From contig NZ_KB822621.1 in assembly GCF_000364625.1 (NCBI RefSeq), forward strand, positions 1-60,953: 60,953 nt of DNA, written 5' to 3'. The DNA is from Pseudomonas thermotolerans DSM 14292 (lineage in GTDB: Bacteria; Pseudomonadota; Gammaproteobacteria; Pseudomonadales; Pseudomonadaceae). Positions 43,720 to 56,387 of the stretch are shown here, in pieces. Under the pieces are notes generated by a model that was not told the origin of the DNA, searched no databases, and was given only the letters and a program-made list of their open reading frames with translations. A program made the position numbers and the translations under genes. The number at the start of each line of letters is the position of its first letter. Position 1 is the stretch's first letter.

Positions 43720-44232
43720 ATGCGCGTCATCGCCCTCATCCTGCTGTGCCTCGGGCTGGCCACCTGCGCCAGCCACATCCCGCAGATCCACGTCGTGCAG
43801 AGCGCGACACCGGAGCTGGCCGGCCGCCAGAGCTTCCAGCTGATGCCGCCGGAACAGGCCAAGAGCGCCCCCGCCCCCTACCCGCAACGCTACGCCGAGC
43901 TCGGCCCACTGCTTCGCCAGGGGCTTCTCGAGCGCGGTTACCGCGACAGCCAGACTCCGCAGTTGCTGGCCTACTACTGGCTGACCCTGGACGACCACCC
44001 GCTGGAATACCGCGTCGACATCTCCCCGCCCGAGGAGCTCGGCCCCTACCAGGCCGTCCACCGCCTGCGCGACGAAGCGGGCACCCTGCGCCTGCGCCTC
44101 GCCAGCCCGGACGGCCAGGTGCTCTGGGAAGGCACCGTGAGCACCGGGCTGAGCCCGGGCCGCTACCGCGTCGACTACTTGCAGCGTGCCGTGCGCGCCC
44201 TCCTGCAGCAGCTGCCCGAGGCGCATCCCTAG
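43720..44232 (+). CDS. Putative lipoprotein (DUF4136-like)
   Basis: 170-aa exported protein; a short hydrophobic leader ends in LATC, a plausible lipobox with the cysteine at residue 16. The remainder looks like the DUF4136 fold ([22 protein letters not shown]). GAGGAGG lies 8 nt before the ATG. Between spoVR and cca, probably an independent unit. Function unknown. Confidence 0.75.
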   Translation: MRVIALILLCLGLATCASHIPQIHVVQSATPELAGRQSFQLMPPEQAKSAPAPYPQRYAELGPLLRQGLLERGYRDSQTPQLLAYYWLTLDDHPLEYRVDISPPEELGPYQAVHRLRDEAGTLRLRLASPDGQVLWEGTVSTGLSPGRYRVDYLQRAVRALLQQLPEAHP

Positions 44233-44235
44233 GCT

Positions 44236-44261
44236 TTTCCCGGGCCGCGGAGCCCGGGAAG
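44236..44261 (+). terminator. Hairpin after the lipoprotein gene
   Basis: TTCCCGGGC and GCCCGGGAA form a 9-bp stem around a 6-nt loop, extended by a T-G pair. There is no U-run after it on the plus strand, so termination is not certain. Confidence 0.4.
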
Positions 44262-44294
44262 GGGTATCCTGTTCTCCTCCACGGAGGACAGTTC

Positions 44295-45521
44295 ATGCAG
44301 ATCTACAAGGTTGGCGGTGCCGTGCGCGACCGCCTGCTCGGCCGGCCGGTGACGGACATCGACTGGGTGGTGGTCGGCGCCAGCATCGAGGACATGCAGG
44401 CCCGCGGCTTCCGCCCGGTGGGTGGCGACTTCCCGGTGTTCCTGCATCCGCAGACCGGCGAGGAGTACGCCCTAGCCCGTACCGAACGCAAGAGCGGCCG
44501 GGGCTACGGCGGCTTCACCTTCTACGCCAGCCCCGACGTCAGCCTGGAAGAGGACCTGCTGCGCCGCGACCTGACCATCAACGCCATGGCCGAAGACGAT
44601 CAGGGCCGGATCATCGACCCCTACGGCGGCCAGGCGGACCTCCAGGCCCGCCTGCTGCGCCACGTCTCGCCGGCCTTCGCCGAGGACCCTCTGCGCGTGC
44701 TGCGAGTCGCCCGCTTTGCCGCCCGCTACGCACCGCTGGGCTTCCGGGTGGCCGAGGAAACTCTGCAGCTGATGCGCCGGATCGCCGACTCCGGCGAACT
44801 GCAGGCGCTGACCGCCGAGCGTAGCTGGAAGGAGATCTCCCGCGCCCTGATGGAGCCACGCCCGGACGTGTTCATCCAGGTGCTGCGCGACTGCGGAGCC
44901 CTGGCCCACCTGCTGCCGGAGCTGGACGCCCTGTTCGGCGTGCCGCAGCCCGAAGCCCACCATCCGGAAGTGGATACCGGCGTGCACTGCCTGATGGTGC
45001 TGCGCCAGTGCGCCCTTCGCGAGCAGCCGCTGACCGTGCGCTGGGCCTGCCTGCTGCACGACCTGGGCAAGGGCCTGACCCCGCCCGAGCAATGGCCACG
45101 GCACATCGCCCACGAGCAGCGCGGCGTGCGCCTGATCCAGGCAGTTAACCAGCGCTGCAAGGCGCCGCGCGACTGCGCCGAGCTGGCCGTGCTGGTCGGC
45201 GAGTTCCACACTCACGCCCACCGCGCCCTGGAGTTGCGCCCAGCCACCCTGCTGGAGCTGCTGCAGCGCTTCGACGCCTACCGCCGGCCGCAGCGCTTCG
45301 AGGAATTCATCGCCGCCTGCGAGATGGACGCCCGCGGCCGCCACGGCCTGGAGCAGCGCGACTATCCCCAGGCCGCCTACCTGCGCGGCGCGGCTGACGC
45401 GGCCCGCACGGTGGCCGTACAGCCCCTGCTGGAGCGTGGTCTAAAGGGAGCGGAGCTGGGCGAGGCACTGGCCCGCGAGCGCCTCGCCGCGCTCAAGGCG
45501 TACAAGGCGGAACGGGCCTAG
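44295..45521 (+). CDS. cca: CCA-adding tRNA nucleotidyltransferase
   Basis: Adds or repairs the CCA end of tRNAs. Nucleotidyltransferase motifs VGGAVRD (residues 6-12) and the metal pair DID (21-23) are followed by [10 protein letters not shown] and a C-terminal HD phosphohydrolase domain (LLHDLGKG, about 255). 408 aa fits the gammaproteobacterial HD-containing form. GGAGGAC precedes the ATG; a longer open frame upstream runs antiparallel to other sequence and was rejected. Confidence 0.95.
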   Translation: MQIYKVGGAVRDRLLGRPVTDIDWVVVGASIEDMQARGFRPVGGDFPVFLHPQTGEEYALARTERKSGRGYGGFTFYASPDVSLEEDLLRRDLTINAMAEDDQGRIIDPYGGQADLQARLLRHVSPAFAEDPLRVLRVARFAARYAPLGFRVAEETLQLMRRIADSGELQALTAERSWKEISRALMEPRPDVFIQVLRDCGALAHLLPELDALFGVPQPEAHHPEVDTGVHCLMVLRQCALREQPLTVRWACLLHDLGKGLTPPEQWPRHIAHEQRGVRLIQAVNQRCKAPRDCAELAVLVGEFHTHAHRALELRPATLLELLQRFDAYRRPQRFEEFIAACEMDARGRHGLEQRDYPQAAYLRGAADAARTVAVQPLLERGLKGAELGEALARERLAALKAYKAERA

Positions 45522-45527
45522 CCGCCC

Positions 45528-46067
45528 TCAGACAGGCAGCGGGTGGGCCAGCAGCAGCTCCTGCGGGGTCAGCTCGACGCCTCGCCACTGCAGAGCCACC
45601 GGCCACAGGCGCTGCTCGCTGCGCATCTCCCGCCACAGCTCGGCGAAGCTGCGCCCCGCCTCCGGGTGCAGCTGGTCCGGCGCCAGCAGGGCCAGCGGCC
45701 AGAGCACGAAGGCGTTGCGGAGGATCTCCGGGCGCGGCAGCACCAGACCGTCGAAATCACCGACCTGGTCGCCATAGAGCAGCACGTCGATGTCCAGCGG
45801 CAGCCCCTGGCGCCCCGGCGCGTAGCGGCCGTTGTCCGCCTCGATGGCCTTCAGCCGGCGATCCAGCTCGTGCAGCGGCAGGTCGGTGAGCGCCACCACC
45901 GCCAGGTTGTAGAAATGCCCGCTCTTGATACCCACCGCCTCGCTCTCGAACACCGGCGAGCAGCGCAGCTCATGGAGGAAACCGGCCAGGGCATCCAGGC
46001 CAGCGAGGATATGCTTCTCGCGCTGGACATTGCTGCCCAGACCGAGGAAAACCGGGGTTAGCGACAT
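45528..46067 (-). CDS. folK: HPPK, folate pyrophosphokinase
   Basis: 2-amino-4-hydroxy-6-hydroxymethyldihydropteridine pyrophosphokinase. LGLGSNVQRE at the N-terminus and the loop FYNLAVVALTDLP are conserved; catalytic acidic pair in LPLDIDVLLYGD. 179 aa. Overlaps the end of folB by 10 nt, so the two folate genes are coupled. Convergent with cca, 6 nt apart. Confidence 0.93.
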   Translation of the reverse strand: MSLTPVFLGLGSNVQREKHILAGLDALAGFLHELRCSPVFESEAVGIKSGHFYNLAVVALTDLPLHELDRRLKAIEADNGRYAPGRQGLPLDIDVLLYGDQVGDFDGLVLPRPEILRNAFVLWPLALLAPDQLHPEAGRSFAELWREMRSEQRLWPVALQWRGVELTPQELLLAHPLPV

Positions 46068-46411
46068 CCGCGCTCGATCTCCACGCCGACGCCCGCCGCC
46101 GCGGGATTGGCGCCCGGCTTGGTGACCCGCAGACGCAGCCAGCCAATGCCGAACTCGCTCATCAGGGCTTCCGCCAGGCGTTCGGCGAAAGTCTCCACCA
46201 GTTCGAAGCGCGCTGCGCGGGCGAACGCCTCGATGCTTGCCGACACCCTGGCATAGTCCAGCGCCTTGCCCAGGTCATCGTCGGCGGCCGGCCCACTGAC
46301 GTCCCAGGCGAAGGTCAGATCCAGGCGAAGGCACTGGCGGATGCTGCGCTCCCAGTCGTACGCCCCGATCAGGGTGTCGACCTCCAGGCCCTCGATAAAT
46401 ACGTTGTCCAA
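46058..46411 (-). CDS. folB: Dihydroneopterin aldolase
   Basis: Produces the HPPK substrate from dihydroneopterin; also acts as an epimerase in the family. 117 aa. I chose a TTG start (46409-46411), giving [11 protein letters not shown], because it has GGAGCAGAG upstream and aligns with known FolB starts; an ATG 72 nt upstream would overlap the plsY 5' region. Conserved IGAYDWER and VETFAERLA are visible. Confidence 0.88.
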   Translation of the reverse strand: MDNVFIEGLEVDTLIGAYDWERSIRQCLRLDLTFAWDVSGPAADDDLGKALDYARVSASIEAFARAARFELVETFAERLAEALMSEFGIGWLRLRVTKPGANPAAAGVGVEIERGCR

Positions 46412-46481
46412 CCGCTCTGCTCCACGACAAGGGCTCGGTGCCCCGTTAGAATCGGGGGCATCCCTGCCCGGAATGGATACC

Positions 46482-47051
46482 ATGTTTTGGCTGCTGGCGA
46501 TCCTCGCCTACCTGCTCGGTTCCCTGTCCTTCGCCATCCTGCTCAGCCACCTCGCCGGCGGCCCGGACCCACGTACCAGCGGCTCGGGCAACCCTGGCGC
46601 CACCAACATGCTGCGGGTCGCCGGGAAGAAGCTCGCCATCCTCACCCTGCTCGGCGACCTGCTCAAGGGCCTGCTGCCGGTGCTGGCCGCCACCCTGCTC
46701 GGCCTCGGCGTCCAGCAGCAGGCCTGGATCGGCCTCGCCGCGGTGATCGGCCACCTCTACCCCCTGTACTTCCGTTTCCGCGGCGGCAAGGGCGTGGCCA
46801 CCGCCGCCGGGGTCCTGCTCGGTCTCTATCCGCCCGCCGCGCTGCTGTGCATCTGCGCCTGGCTGCTGGCCTTCGCGCTGACCCGCACCAGCTCGGTGGC
46901 CGCGCTGATCGCCACGCCGCTCAGCCTGCCACTGCTGGCCTGGCAACAGGCCGGGGCGCTGCTGCCCATGGCCCTGCTCACCGTGCTGATCGTCTGGCGG
47001 CATCGCGGCAACCTGCGCGATCTGTTCGCCGGGCACGAACGGCATTTCTAG
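46482..47051 (+). CDS. plsY: Glycerol-3-phosphate acyltransferase PlsY
   Basis: Membrane acyltransferase using acyl-phosphate to make lysophosphatidate. 189 aa with five hydrophobic segments; the three conserved loops [29 protein letters not shown] and the C-terminal RHRGNLRDL are present. Divergent from folB; an ATG three codons earlier is an alternative start. Ends 12 nt before the convergent tsaD. Confidence 0.94.
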   Translation: MFWLLAILAYLLGSLSFAILLSHLAGGPDPRTSGSGNPGATNMLRVAGKKLAILTLLGDLLKGLLPVLAATLLGLGVQQQAWIGLAAVIGHLYPLYFRFRGGKGVATAAGVLLGLYPPAALLCICAWLLAFALTRTSSVAALIATPLSLPLLAWQQAGALLPMALLTVLIVWRHRGNLRDLFAGHERHF

Positions 47052-47062
47052 CCGGCAACCAC

Positions 47063-48094
47063 CTACGCCTGGCAACTCGGCAGGCTGTCCATCGGCCAGC
47101 GGGCCCTGACACCGATCTCCGGACCGTCGTGCTGTCCGGCCAACAGGCGCTGACAGCCAGCGTAGGCGATCATCGCGCCGTTGTCGGTGCAGAAGCGCGG
47201 CCGGGCGTAGAACACCCGCCCCTTCAGGCGTGCCAGCATGCTTTCCAGGGAGGCCCGCAAAGCCCTGTTGGCGCTCACTCCGCCGGCGATCACCAGGCTG
47301 TTCAGGCCTGTCTGCCTAAGGGCACGCTGGCACTTGATGGTGAGAGTCTCCACCACCGCCTGCTGGAACGCCAGAGCGATGTCGCAGCGGGTTTGTTCGC
47401 CGTCGTCCCCGGACGCCTGGCACTGCTGCCAGGTGTTCAGGGCGAAGGTCTTCAGGCCGCTGAAGCTGAAATCCAGGCCCGGGCGGTCGGTCATCGGTCG
47501 CGGGAAGACGAAGCGCCCCGGGGTACCACGCTCGGCCAGACGGGCTATCTCCGGACCACCGGGATAGCCCAAGCCGATCAGCTTGGCGGTCTTGTCGAAA
47601 GCCTCGCCGGCGGCGTCGTCCAGGGACTCGCCGAGCAGTTGGTAGCGACCGATGCCGTCGACCCGCACCAGTTGGGTGTGACCGCCGGACACCAGCAGGG
47701 CGACGAAGGGAAACTGCGGCGGGGCTTCCTCCAGCATGGGCGCGAGGAGGTGGCCCTCCATGTGGTGCACGCCGAGCGCCGGGACGCTCCATGCGAAGGC
47801 CAGGGCCTGGGCGCAGGAGGCGCCAACCAAGAGCGCACCGACCAGACCGGGACCTGCGGTGTAGGCGATGCCGTCGATCTGCGCGGGGCGCACGCCGGCC
47901 TCGTCCAGCACCTGGCGAATCAGCGGCAGCAGGCGCTTGACGTGATCACGGGAAGCCAGCTCCGGCACCACGCCGCCGTACACGCGGTGCAGGTCGATCT
48001 GGCTGAACAGGGCATCGGCTAGCAGGCCGCGCTCGCTGTCGTAGAGGGCGACGCCGGTCTCGTCGCAGGATGTTTCCAACCCCAGCACTAGCAT
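47063..48094 (-). CDS. tsaD: tRNA threonylcarbamoyladenosine transferase TsaD
   Basis: Transfers the threonylcarbamoyl group to A37 of ANN-decoding tRNAs, as part of the TsaBDE complex. ASKHA-fold motif ETSCDETG (residues 7-14), metal ligand HMEGHLLAP (about 110) and [18 protein letters not shown] are all present; 343 aa. Divergent from rpsU, the common arrangement. Confidence 0.96.
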   Translation of the reverse strand: MLVLGLETSCDETGVALYDSERGLLADALFSQIDLHRVYGGVVPELASRDHVKRLLPLIRQVLDEAGVRPAQIDGIAYTAGPGLVGALLVGASCAQALAFAWSVPALGVHHMEGHLLAPMLEEAPPQFPFVALLVSGGHTQLVRVDGIGRYQLLGESLDDAAGEAFDKTAKLIGLGYPGGPEIARLAERGTPGRFVFPRPMTDRPGLDFSFSGLKTFALNTWQQCQASGDDGEQTRCDIALAFQQAVVETLTIKCQRALRQTGLNSLVIAGGVSANRALRASLESMLARLKGRVFYARPRFCTDNGAMIAYAGCQRLLAGQHDGPEIGVRARWPMDSLPSCQA

Positions 48095-48187
48095 GGGTAC
48101 GTGCCTTCAGGTCCCAGCAGACTAAAATGAGGGGCGCATGATAATCGCCGCCCGCCGCCCACGACCAGCGGTTTTCTATCGGAGGCT

Positions 48188-48216
48188 TTGCATTCCGGGC
48201 GGCGAGGCGGTAACAT
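48188..48216 (+). promoter_or_regulatory. Predicted promoter of rpsU-dnaG-rpoD
   Basis: TTGCAT (48188-48193) and TAACAT (48211-48216) are spaced 17 bp apart, about 85 nt ahead of rpsU, inside the divergent tsaD/rpsU gap. It is the best sigma-70-like pair there. Confidence 0.55.
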
Positions 48217-48300
48217 CCGCAGCCCTTGAAAACGGACGCACCCGTGCCGCCTGCCGGGAGCGCGCCCCAATACCGGTAATCAATTGTAGGTACGACCTGG

Positions 48301-48516
48301 ATGCCTTCCGTCAAAGTCAAAGAAAATGAACCCTTCGACGTAGCCCTGCGTCGCTTCAAGCGCTCCTGCGAGAAAGCCGGTGTGCTGGCCGAAGTCCGCA
48401 GCCGCGAGTTCTACGAAAAACCGACCGCTGAGCGCAAACGCAAGGCTGCCGCCGCCGTCAAGCGTCACGCCAAGAAAGTGCAGCGCGAACAGCGTCGCGC
48501 CGTTCGCCTGTACTGA
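48301..48516 (+). CDS. rpsU: 30S ribosomal protein S21
   Basis: 71-aa basic protein, [20 protein letters not shown]..., identical in plan to other Gammaproteobacteria; needed for efficient initiation. First gene of the macromolecular-synthesis operon. Followed by two hairpins before dnaG. Confidence 0.98.
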   Translation: MPSVKVKENEPFDVALRRFKRSCEKAGVLAEVRSREFYEKPTAERKRKAAAAVKRHAKKVQREQRRAVRLY

Positions 48517-48536
48517 TACGGCGCGCAACGTCCAGA

Positions 48537-48557
48537 ATGCCCGGCTAGCCCGGGCAT
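48537..48557 (+). other. Hairpin in the rpsU-dnaG gap
   Basis: ATGCCCGG and CCGGGCAT form a perfect 8-bp stem with a 5-nt loop, 20 nt after the rpsU stop. No U-run follows; possibly an mRNA-processing or stabilising structure. Confidence 0.5.
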
Positions 48558-48575
48558 CGCACGCAGCAGACACGG

Positions 48576-48617
48576 ACTCCGCTTCGCCCATGGCGAATAC
48601 GCGGAGTTTTGTTGTTT
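48576..48617 (+). terminator. Partial terminator/attenuator between rpsU and dnaG
   Basis: ACTCCGC pairs with GCGGAGT, with an inner TTCGCC/GGCGAA helix and a 3-nt bulge, followed by TTTGTTGTTT. In E. coli an intergenic terminator here lowers dnaG relative to rpsU; this structure can do the same. Confidence 0.7.
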
Positions 48618-48651
48618 CCGTGCACTGCCAGCGCCAGTATCCTGAATCCCC

Positions 48652-50604
48652 ATGGCCGGCCTGATTCCGCAATCCTTCATCGACGACCTGCTCAACCGCA
48701 CCGACATCGTCGACGTGGTGAGCTCGCGCGTCCAGCTGAAGAAGACCGGCAAGAACTACAGTGCCTGCTGCCCCTTCCACAAGGAAAAGACCCCCTCCTT
48801 CACCGTCAGCCCGGACAAGCAGTTCTACTACTGCTTCGGCTGCGGCGCCGGCGGCAACGCCCTGGGCTTCCTTATGGACCACGACAACCTGGAGTTTCCC
48901 CAGGCCGTCGAGGAACTGGCCCGCGCCGCCGGCATGGAGGTGCCGCGTGAGGAAGGCCGGCGCAGCGGCACCCCGCGCCAGTCTGGCGATTCGCCACTCT
49001 ACCCGCTGCTCGCCGCCGCCGCCGAGTACTATCGCCAGGCGCTGAAAAGCCATCCGGCCCGCAAGGCCGCGGTGGACTACCTGAAGGGCCGCGGCCTGTC
49101 CGGGGAGATCGCACGTGACTTCGCCCTCGGCTTCGCCCCACCCGGCTGGGACAACCTGCTCAGACACCTGGGCGGCGACGCCTTGCAGCAGAAGGCGCTG
49201 ATCGAGGCCGGCCTGCTGATCGAGAACGCCGACACCGGCAAGCGCTACGACCGCTTCCGCGACCGGGTCATGTTCCCCATCCGCGACAGCCGAGGGCGGG
49301 TCATCGCCTTCGGCGGCCGGGTGCTCGGCAACGACAAGCCGAAGTACCTGAACTCCCCGGAAACCCCGGTGTTCCACAAGGGACAGGAACTCTACGGACT
49401 ATTCGAGGCGCGCCGCCATAGCCGCAACCTCGACGAGATCATGGTGGTCGAGGGCTACATGGACGTGATCGCCCTGGCCCAGCAGGGCATCCGCAACGCA
49501 GTGGCCACCCTCGGCACCGCCACCAGCGAGGAGCACGTCAAGCGCCTGTTCCGCCTGGTGCCGAACATCCTGTTCTGCTTCGACGGCGACCAGGCCGGGC
49601 GCAGCGCCGCCTGGCGGGCCCTGGAATCCACCCTGCCACACCTGCAGGACGGCCGCCGCGCGCGCTTTTTGTTCCTCCCCGAGGGCGAGGATCCAGACAG
49701 CCTGGTACGCCGCGAAGGCACCGACGCCTTCCGCGCACGCATCACCCAGCATGCCCAGCCGCTGGCCGACTACTTCTTCCAGCACCTGATGGAAGAGGCC
49801 GATCCGCGCTCCCTGGAGGGCAAGGCCCACCTGGTCACCCTGGCCACGCCGCTGCTCGAGCGGATTCCCGGCGCCAACCTGCGCGCCCTGATGCGCCAGC
49901 GCCTTAGCGAGATCACCGGGCTGAGCGGTGAAGCCCTCGGCCAGCTGGCCCAGCAGACGCCACAGCCCGCACCGACCAGCGAGGCCCCGCCCGGCGCCCA
50001 TGACTACTACGAGGCCCAGGCCGACTACGCCGACATCGCCGACTACGCCCGACACCTCGAGCCGCCTGTCGACAGCTTCGCCCCTCGCAAGCCCTGGCAG
50101 AAGGGCAATGGCAAGGGCTGGAGGAAGGGCGACCGCGACCATTTGCCGCACCCTCCACGCAAGCCGATCAAGGTGGAATCGCCGACCCTGACCGCCCTGC
50201 GCACCCTGCTGCACCACCCGCAGCTGGCCCAGAAGGTAGAGGATGTCAGCCACTTCGCCGACGAAGGCGACACCTACGCCCAGTTACTGGTCGCCCTGCT
50301 CGGCGCACTGCAGAAGAACCCGAAGCTCAGCGCCCTGCAGCTGATCGCCCGCTGGCACGGCACGGAACAGGGTCGCCTGCTCAAGGCATTGGCCGAAAAG
50401 GAGTGGCTGATCAGCGCCGACAGCCTTGAACAACAGTTTTTCGACACTATAACTACTCTTGCCGCCCGCCAACGCGAGCGCAGCTTGGAGCAACTGCTCC
50501 GCAAAGCGCGTAACAGCGAGTTGAGCGCCGAGGAAAAGTCCTTGCTGCGCGACCTTCTCAGCCGCAACGCCTCCGCCATCACGCCGAACCCAACTGGCGC
50601 GTGA
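48652..50604 (+). CDS. dnaG: DNA primase
   Basis: Synthesises RNA primers at the fork. N-terminal zinc ribbon with C40, H43, C61 and C64; TOPRIM domain with VVEGYMDVIAL (about 265) and CFDGDQAG; C-terminal DnaB-binding helical region. 650 aa. The Shine-Dalgarno is weak, consistent with low primase expression in this operon. Confidence 0.97.
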   Translation: MAGLIPQSFIDDLLNRTDIVDVVSSRVQLKKTGKNYSACCPFHKEKTPSFTVSPDKQFYYCFGCGAGGNALGFLMDHDNLEFPQAVEELARAAGMEVPREEGRRSGTPRQSGDSPLYPLLAAAAEYYRQALKSHPARKAAVDYLKGRGLSGEIARDFALGFAPPGWDNLLRHLGGDALQQKALIEAGLLIENADTGKRYDRFRDRVMFPIRDSRGRVIAFGGRVLGNDKPKYLNSPETPVFHKGQELYGLFEARRHSRNLDEIMVVEGYMDVIALAQQGIRNAVATLGTATSEEHVKRLFRLVPNILFCFDGDQAGRSAAWRALESTLPHLQDGRRARFLFLPEGEDPDSLVRREGTDAFRARITQHAQPLADYFFQHLMEEADPRSLEGKAHLVTLATPLLERIPGANLRALMRQRLSEITGLSGEALGQLAQQTPQPAPTSEAPPGAHDYYEAQADYADIADYARHLEPPVDSFAPRKPWQKGNGKGWRKGDRDHLPHPPRKPIKVESPTLTALRTLLHHPQLAQKVEDVSHFADEGDTYAQLLVALLGALQKNPKLSALQLIARWHGTEQGRLLKALAEKEWLISADSLEQQFFDTITTLAARQRERSLEQLLRKARNSELSAEEKSLLRDLLSRNASAITPNPTGA

Positions 50605-50618
50605 CGCCCGTGCTCGGC

Positions 50619-50624
50619 TATAAT
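50619..50624 (+). promoter_or_regulatory. Possible internal -10 element ahead of rpoD
   Basis: TATAAT lies about 48 nt before the rpoD ATG, just past the dnaG stop. No good -35 is seen at 16-18 bp. Internal promoters for rpoD exist in related operons, so it is noted with low confidence. Confidence 0.35.
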
Positions 50625-50671
50625 GGTCAGCTTGTTTTCAGCCCGCCTAGACCTTCAATGGATAGGGTGTT

Positions 50672-52525
<1,854 letters not shown>

Positions 52526-52532
52526 CCCCCTC

Positions 52533-52567
52533 CAGAACCCCGACCAGCCGGTCGGGGTTCTGCTTTT
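52533..52567 (+). terminator. Terminator after rpoD
   Basis: A 13-bp stem (52533-52545 with 52550-52562) closes a 4-nt loop and is followed by CTTTTC. Confidence 0.85.
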
Positions 52568-52639
52568 CGGGCAGGCTTCCGGCCTCCCCCGCCGCCGATT
52601 ACACTCTGGCGACAAGCCACTGCTCGGGGACGGGACACC

Positions 52640-55600
52640 ATGCCGCGACTGCCGGCCATTCTGCTGTTGTGTCTGACGTTCCTGAGCACGCCGGCAGTGG
52701 CGCTCGACCTCAGCCAGGAGGAACGCACCTGGCTCGCCGAACACCGCCAGTTGCGCCTGGGCATCGACACCTCCTGGCCGCCCTTCGAATTCCGCGACGA
52801 GCACGACCAGTATAGGGGGCTGGCCGCGGACTACGTGCGCCTCATCGAACAGCGCCTCGGCATCCGCCTGCTGCCGGTCGAGCCACGCAACTGGAGCGAG
52901 GTCCTGGCCCAGGCCCGGCGCGGCGAACTGGACCTGCTACCGGGCATCATGTCCACCCAGGAGCGGCGCGCCTACCTGCGCTTCACCCGCCCCTACCTGG
53001 ACTTCCCGATCATCATCCTGGCCCGCCAGGGTGGCCCACAGCCACGCACCCTGCAGGAGCTCTACGGCCTCAAGGTCGCCGTGGTGCAGGACTACGCCCC
53101 GCACGAGCTGCTGCGCAGCCGGCACCCCGACCTCAGCCTGCTGCCCCTGCCCAACGTCGGCGCCGCCCTGCAGGCGCTGGCCACCAGCCAGGTGGACGCC
53201 TTCGTCAGCGACCTCGCCTCCAGCGTCTGGAGCCTGCGCCAGTTCAGGCTGGACGGCCTGCACGTCAGCGGCGAGACGCCCTACCGCTACCAGCTGTCGA
53301 TGGCCGTGCCGCCCCAGCACGAACGGCTGGTGGGGATCCTCGACAAGCTGTTCGCTGAACTCAGCGCCGCGGAAGTCGACGCCCTCCAGGCCCCCTGGGT
53401 CGGCTCGGTGCAGGAGCCCCACCACCGCTGGCGCGAAGTCCTGCTCTACGGCCTGCCGATCCTCCTCGCGATGCTGGCCACGCTCGCCATCATCCTGCGC
53501 ATCAACCACCGCCTGAGCAGCGAGATCAGCCGCCGCGTGGTGCTGGAAGCGCAGTTGCGCAACAGCGAGCAGCACTATCGCGGCCTGCTGGAAAGCCTCT
53601 CGGCCATCGCCTGGGAGATGCGCCGCGCCGACTACCGCTTCACCTACGTCTCGCCGCACGCCGAGACACTACTCGGCTACCCCCTCGACGAATGGCTCGA
53701 GCCCGGCTTCTGGGAGCGCACTCTGCATCCCGAGGATGCCGCCCAGGCCATCGCCTACTGCACCTGCGAGAGCGAGGCCGGCCGCGATCACACCTTCGAC
53801 TACCGGATGATCGCCGCCGACGGCCGGGTGGTCTGGATACGCGACATCGTCACCCTCATCGACCAGGCCGGCACGCCTCTGCTGCGCGGGCTGATGATCG
53901 ACATCACCGAAGCCATGCAGACCGAGCGTGCCCTGCGCCTTTCCGAACAGCAGTTCTCCTCGGTGTTCCACCATTCTCCGGACCTCCAGGTCATCGCCCG
54001 CCGCACGGACGGCCGCCTGCTCAAGGTCAACCGCACCTTCGAGGAACAGCTGGGCATCAGCGCCGTTGAGGCGATCGGCAAGACCACCAGCGAACTGGGC
54101 ATCTGGGACACCCCGGAAATCGCCCTGACGCTGCTGCAGCGCATGCAGCAGCAGAGCCTGCACAACATGGAAATGTCCTTCCGCCGACGCAACGGCGAAT
54201 GCTTCACCGGGCTGATCTCCTCCCAGCACATCCAGCTCGACGACATTCCCGCCCTGGTGGTCGCGGTACGCGACATCTCCCAGCTCAAGGAAGCCCAGGA
54301 GCAGCTGCGGATCTCCGAGGAAAAATTCGCCCGCACCTTCCATGCCTACCCGGACGGCATGCTGATCTCCCGCCTGAGCGACGGCCGGCTGATCGACGTA
54401 AACGAAGGCTTCACCCTGATCAGCGGCTACAGCGCCGAGGAAGCGCGGGAACGCACGACCCTCGAGCTCGGTCTGTGGGTCGAACCCGGCGAGCGCCAAC
54501 GGATGATCGACCTGCTGCAGCGCGACGGCAGCGTGCGCGACTTCCTCGCCAGCATCCGCACACGCAGCGGTCAGATCAAGCTCTGCGAGCTGTCGGTGCA
54601 GACCCTGCTGATCGGCAACGCCCCCTGCATGCTGACCATCGCCCGCGACATCACCGAGCGCCAGCAGATGCAGGAGAAGCTGCGCCAGGCCGCCACGGTG
54701 TTCGAAAGCACCGCCGAAGGGGTGATGATCACCGACACCCGGCAGCGCATCACCGCGGTCAACCGCGCCTTCACCACCATCACCGGCTACAGCGAGGCGG
54801 AAGCCCTCGGCCAAACCCCGCGCATGCTCGCCTCCGGGCAGCACGACAGCGCCTTCTACCTGGCCATGTGGCACCGCCTCACCGACCAAGGCCACTGGCA
54901 GGGGGAGATCTGGAACCGCCGCAAGAACGGCGAGATCTACCCGGAATGGCTGACCATCAGCACGGTGCGCGACACCCACGGAGAGATCACCCATTTCGTC
55001 GGGGTGTTCGCCGACATCACCATCCTCAAGCACGCCCAGGCACGCCTCGACTACCAGGCCCACCACGACCCGCTCACCGGCCTGCCCAACCGCCTGCTGT
55101 TCGAAAGCCGCCTGCTCGCTGCCCTGGCCGACGCGCAGACCGACGGCCGCCTGGGCGCCGTGCTGTTCCTCGACCTGGACCGCTTCAAGCACATCAACGA
55201 CAGCCTCGGCCACCCGGTCGGCGACGAGCTGCTGAAGGGCATCGCCCAGCGTCTGCGCGAGCAACTGCGCGACATCGACACCGTGGCCCGCCTGGGCGGC
55301 GACGAGTTCATCATCCTGCTGCCCGGCCTGCACCAGGCCGACGACGCCGTGGCGGTCGCCAACAAGCTGCTCGACTGCTTCAAGGCCCCCTTCCCGGCCG
55401 AAAGCCACGAGTTCTTCATCAGCGCCAGCATCGGCATCAGCCTCTACCCGCAGGACGGCCAGGACGTCGCCACCCTGGTGAAGAACGCCGACGCCGCCAT
55501 GTACCGCGCCAAGGCCGGCGGCCGCAACCGCGTCGAGCTCTACACCCGCGACCTCACCTACCAGGCCACCCAGCGCATGGCCCTGGAGAACGAGCTGCGC

Positions 55601-56374
55601 CGCGCCCTGGAACGCAACGAGCTGAGCCTCCACTACCAGCCCAAGCTGCGCCTCGCCGACCTGCGCCTGACCGGTGCCGAGGCACTGATCCGCTGGCACC
55701 ACCCGGTGATCGGCGAGGTGCCGCCCGACCGTTTCATCCCGCTGGCCGAAGAAAGCGGCCTGATCCAGCAGATCGGCGACTGGGTGCTGCGCGAGGCCTG
55801 CCGGCAGATGAGCCAGTGGCACCACCAGCACGTCCCCTTCGGCCCGCTGTCGGTCAACCTCGCCAGCGCCCAGCTGCGCCATCCGCAACTGACCCAGCGC
55901 ATCGCCGCCCTGCTGGACGAATTCGCCCTGCCCGCCGAACGGCTCCAGCTGGAGATCACCGAAGGCTTCATCATGAGCGAGACCGAGGAGGCCCTGGCCA
56001 TCCTCCACGAACTCAAGGCCCTCGGTCTGGAACTGGCGATCGACGACTTCGGCACCGGCTACTCCTCGCTCAGCTACCTGAAGCGTCTGCCACTGGACAG
56101 CCTGAAGATCGACAAGTCCTTCGTCCGCGGCCTGCCAGACGACTCCAACGACGTCGCCATCGTCCGCGCCATCATCGCCCTGGCGCGCAGCCTGCAGTTG
56201 ACGGTGATCGCCGAGGGCGTGGAGAAGGAGGCGCAGAAGACCTTCCTCGCCCAAGAAGGCTGCGAGCAGATCCAGGGCTTCCTGGTCAGCCCGCCGCTGC
56301 CGGCCGAGGACTTCACCAGCCTGTTCCTCGGCAACGGCCAGCCAGTTGGCTCCGCCGACAAGGCGCCGCTATAA
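52640..56374 (+). CDS. rmcA: RmcA-like c-di-GMP sensor: periplasmic domain, PAS repeats, GGDEF and EAL
   Basis: 1244-aa membrane protein matching P. aeruginosa RmcA (PA0575), which adjusts c-di-GMP and biofilm structure to redox state. Signal peptide (1-22), SBP_bac_3-like periplasmic domain (about 25-255), membrane helix (about 270-290), four PAS domains (about 315-800), then GGDEF (intact motif at 886-890) and EAL (1014-1016, in AEALIRW). Both active-site signatures are complete, so either activity is possible; PDE is known for the orthologue. The TAA stop lies inside the -10 box of the downstream tRNA promoter. Confidence 0.94.
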   Translation: MPRLPAILLLCLTFLSTPAVALDLSQEERTWLAEHRQLRLGIDTSWPPFEFRDEHDQYRGLAADYVRLIEQRLGIRLLPVEPRNWSEVLAQARRGELDLLPGIMSTQERRAYLRFTRPYLDFPIIILARQGGPQPRTLQELYGLKVAVVQDYAPHELLRSRHPDLSLLPLPNVGAALQALATSQVDAFVSDLASSVWSLRQFRLDGLHVSGETPYRYQLSMAVPPQHERLVGILDKLFAELSAAEVDALQAPWVGSVQEPHHRWREVLLYGLPILLAMLATLAIILRINHRLSSEISRRVVLEAQLRNSEQHYRGLLESLSAIAWEMRRADYRFTYVSPHAETLLGYPLDEWLEPGFWERTLHPEDAAQAIAYCTCESEAGRDHTFDYRMIAADGRVVWIRDIVTLIDQAGTPLLRGLMIDITEAMQTERALRLSEQQFSSVFHHSPDLQVIARRTDGRLLKVNRTFEEQLGISAVEAIGKTTSELGIWDTPEIALTLLQRMQQQSLHNMEMSFRRRNGECFTGLISSQHIQLDDIPALVVAVRDISQLKEAQEQLRISEEKFARTFHAYPDGMLISRLSDGRLIDVNEGFTLISGYSAEEARERTTLELGLWVEPGERQRMIDLLQRDGSVRDFLASIRTRSGQIKLCELSVQTLLIGNAPCMLTIARDITERQQMQEKLRQAATVFESTAEGVMITDTRQRITAVNRAFTTITGYSEAEALGQTPRMLASGQHDSAFYLAMWHRLTDQGHWQGEIWNRRKNGEIYPEWLTISTVRDTHGEITHFVGVFADITILKHAQARLDYQAHHDPLTGLPNRLLFESRLLAALADAQTDGRLGAVLFLDLDRFKHINDSLGHPVGDELLKGIAQRLREQLRDIDTVARLGGDEFIILLPGLHQADDAVAVANKLLDCFKAPFPAESHEFFISASIGISLYPQDGQDVATLVKNADAAMYRAKAGGRNRVELYTRDLTYQATQRMALENELRRALERNELSLHYQPKLRLADLRLTGAEALIRWHHPVIGEVPPDRFIPLAEESGLIQQIGDWVLREACRQMSQWHHQHVPFGPLSVNLASAQLRHPQLTQRIAALLDEFALPAERLQLEITEGFIMSETEEALAILHELKALGLELAIDDFGTGYSSLSYLKRLPLDSLKIDKSFVRGLPDDSNDVAIVRAIIALARSLQLTVIAEGVEKEAQKTFLAQEGCEQIQGFLVSPPLPAEDFTSLFLGNGQPVGSADKAPL

Positions 56375-56375
56375 T
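56346..56375 (+). promoter_or_regulatory. tRNA gene promoter overlapping the rmcA stop
   Basis: TTGGCT (56346-56351) and TATAAT (56370-56375) are spaced 18 bp apart. The -10 contains the rmcA TAA (56372-56374). Transcription would start about 5-8 nt before the mature tRNA. Confidence 0.65.
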
Positions 56376-56387
56376 CCGGCGTCCTTC

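Noticed and set aside
53669..56254. Minus-strand open frame of 861 codons opposite rmcA
   Set aside because: Mirror of the rmcA codons; Val/Asp/Gly/Ala/His-rich low complexity with no family features.
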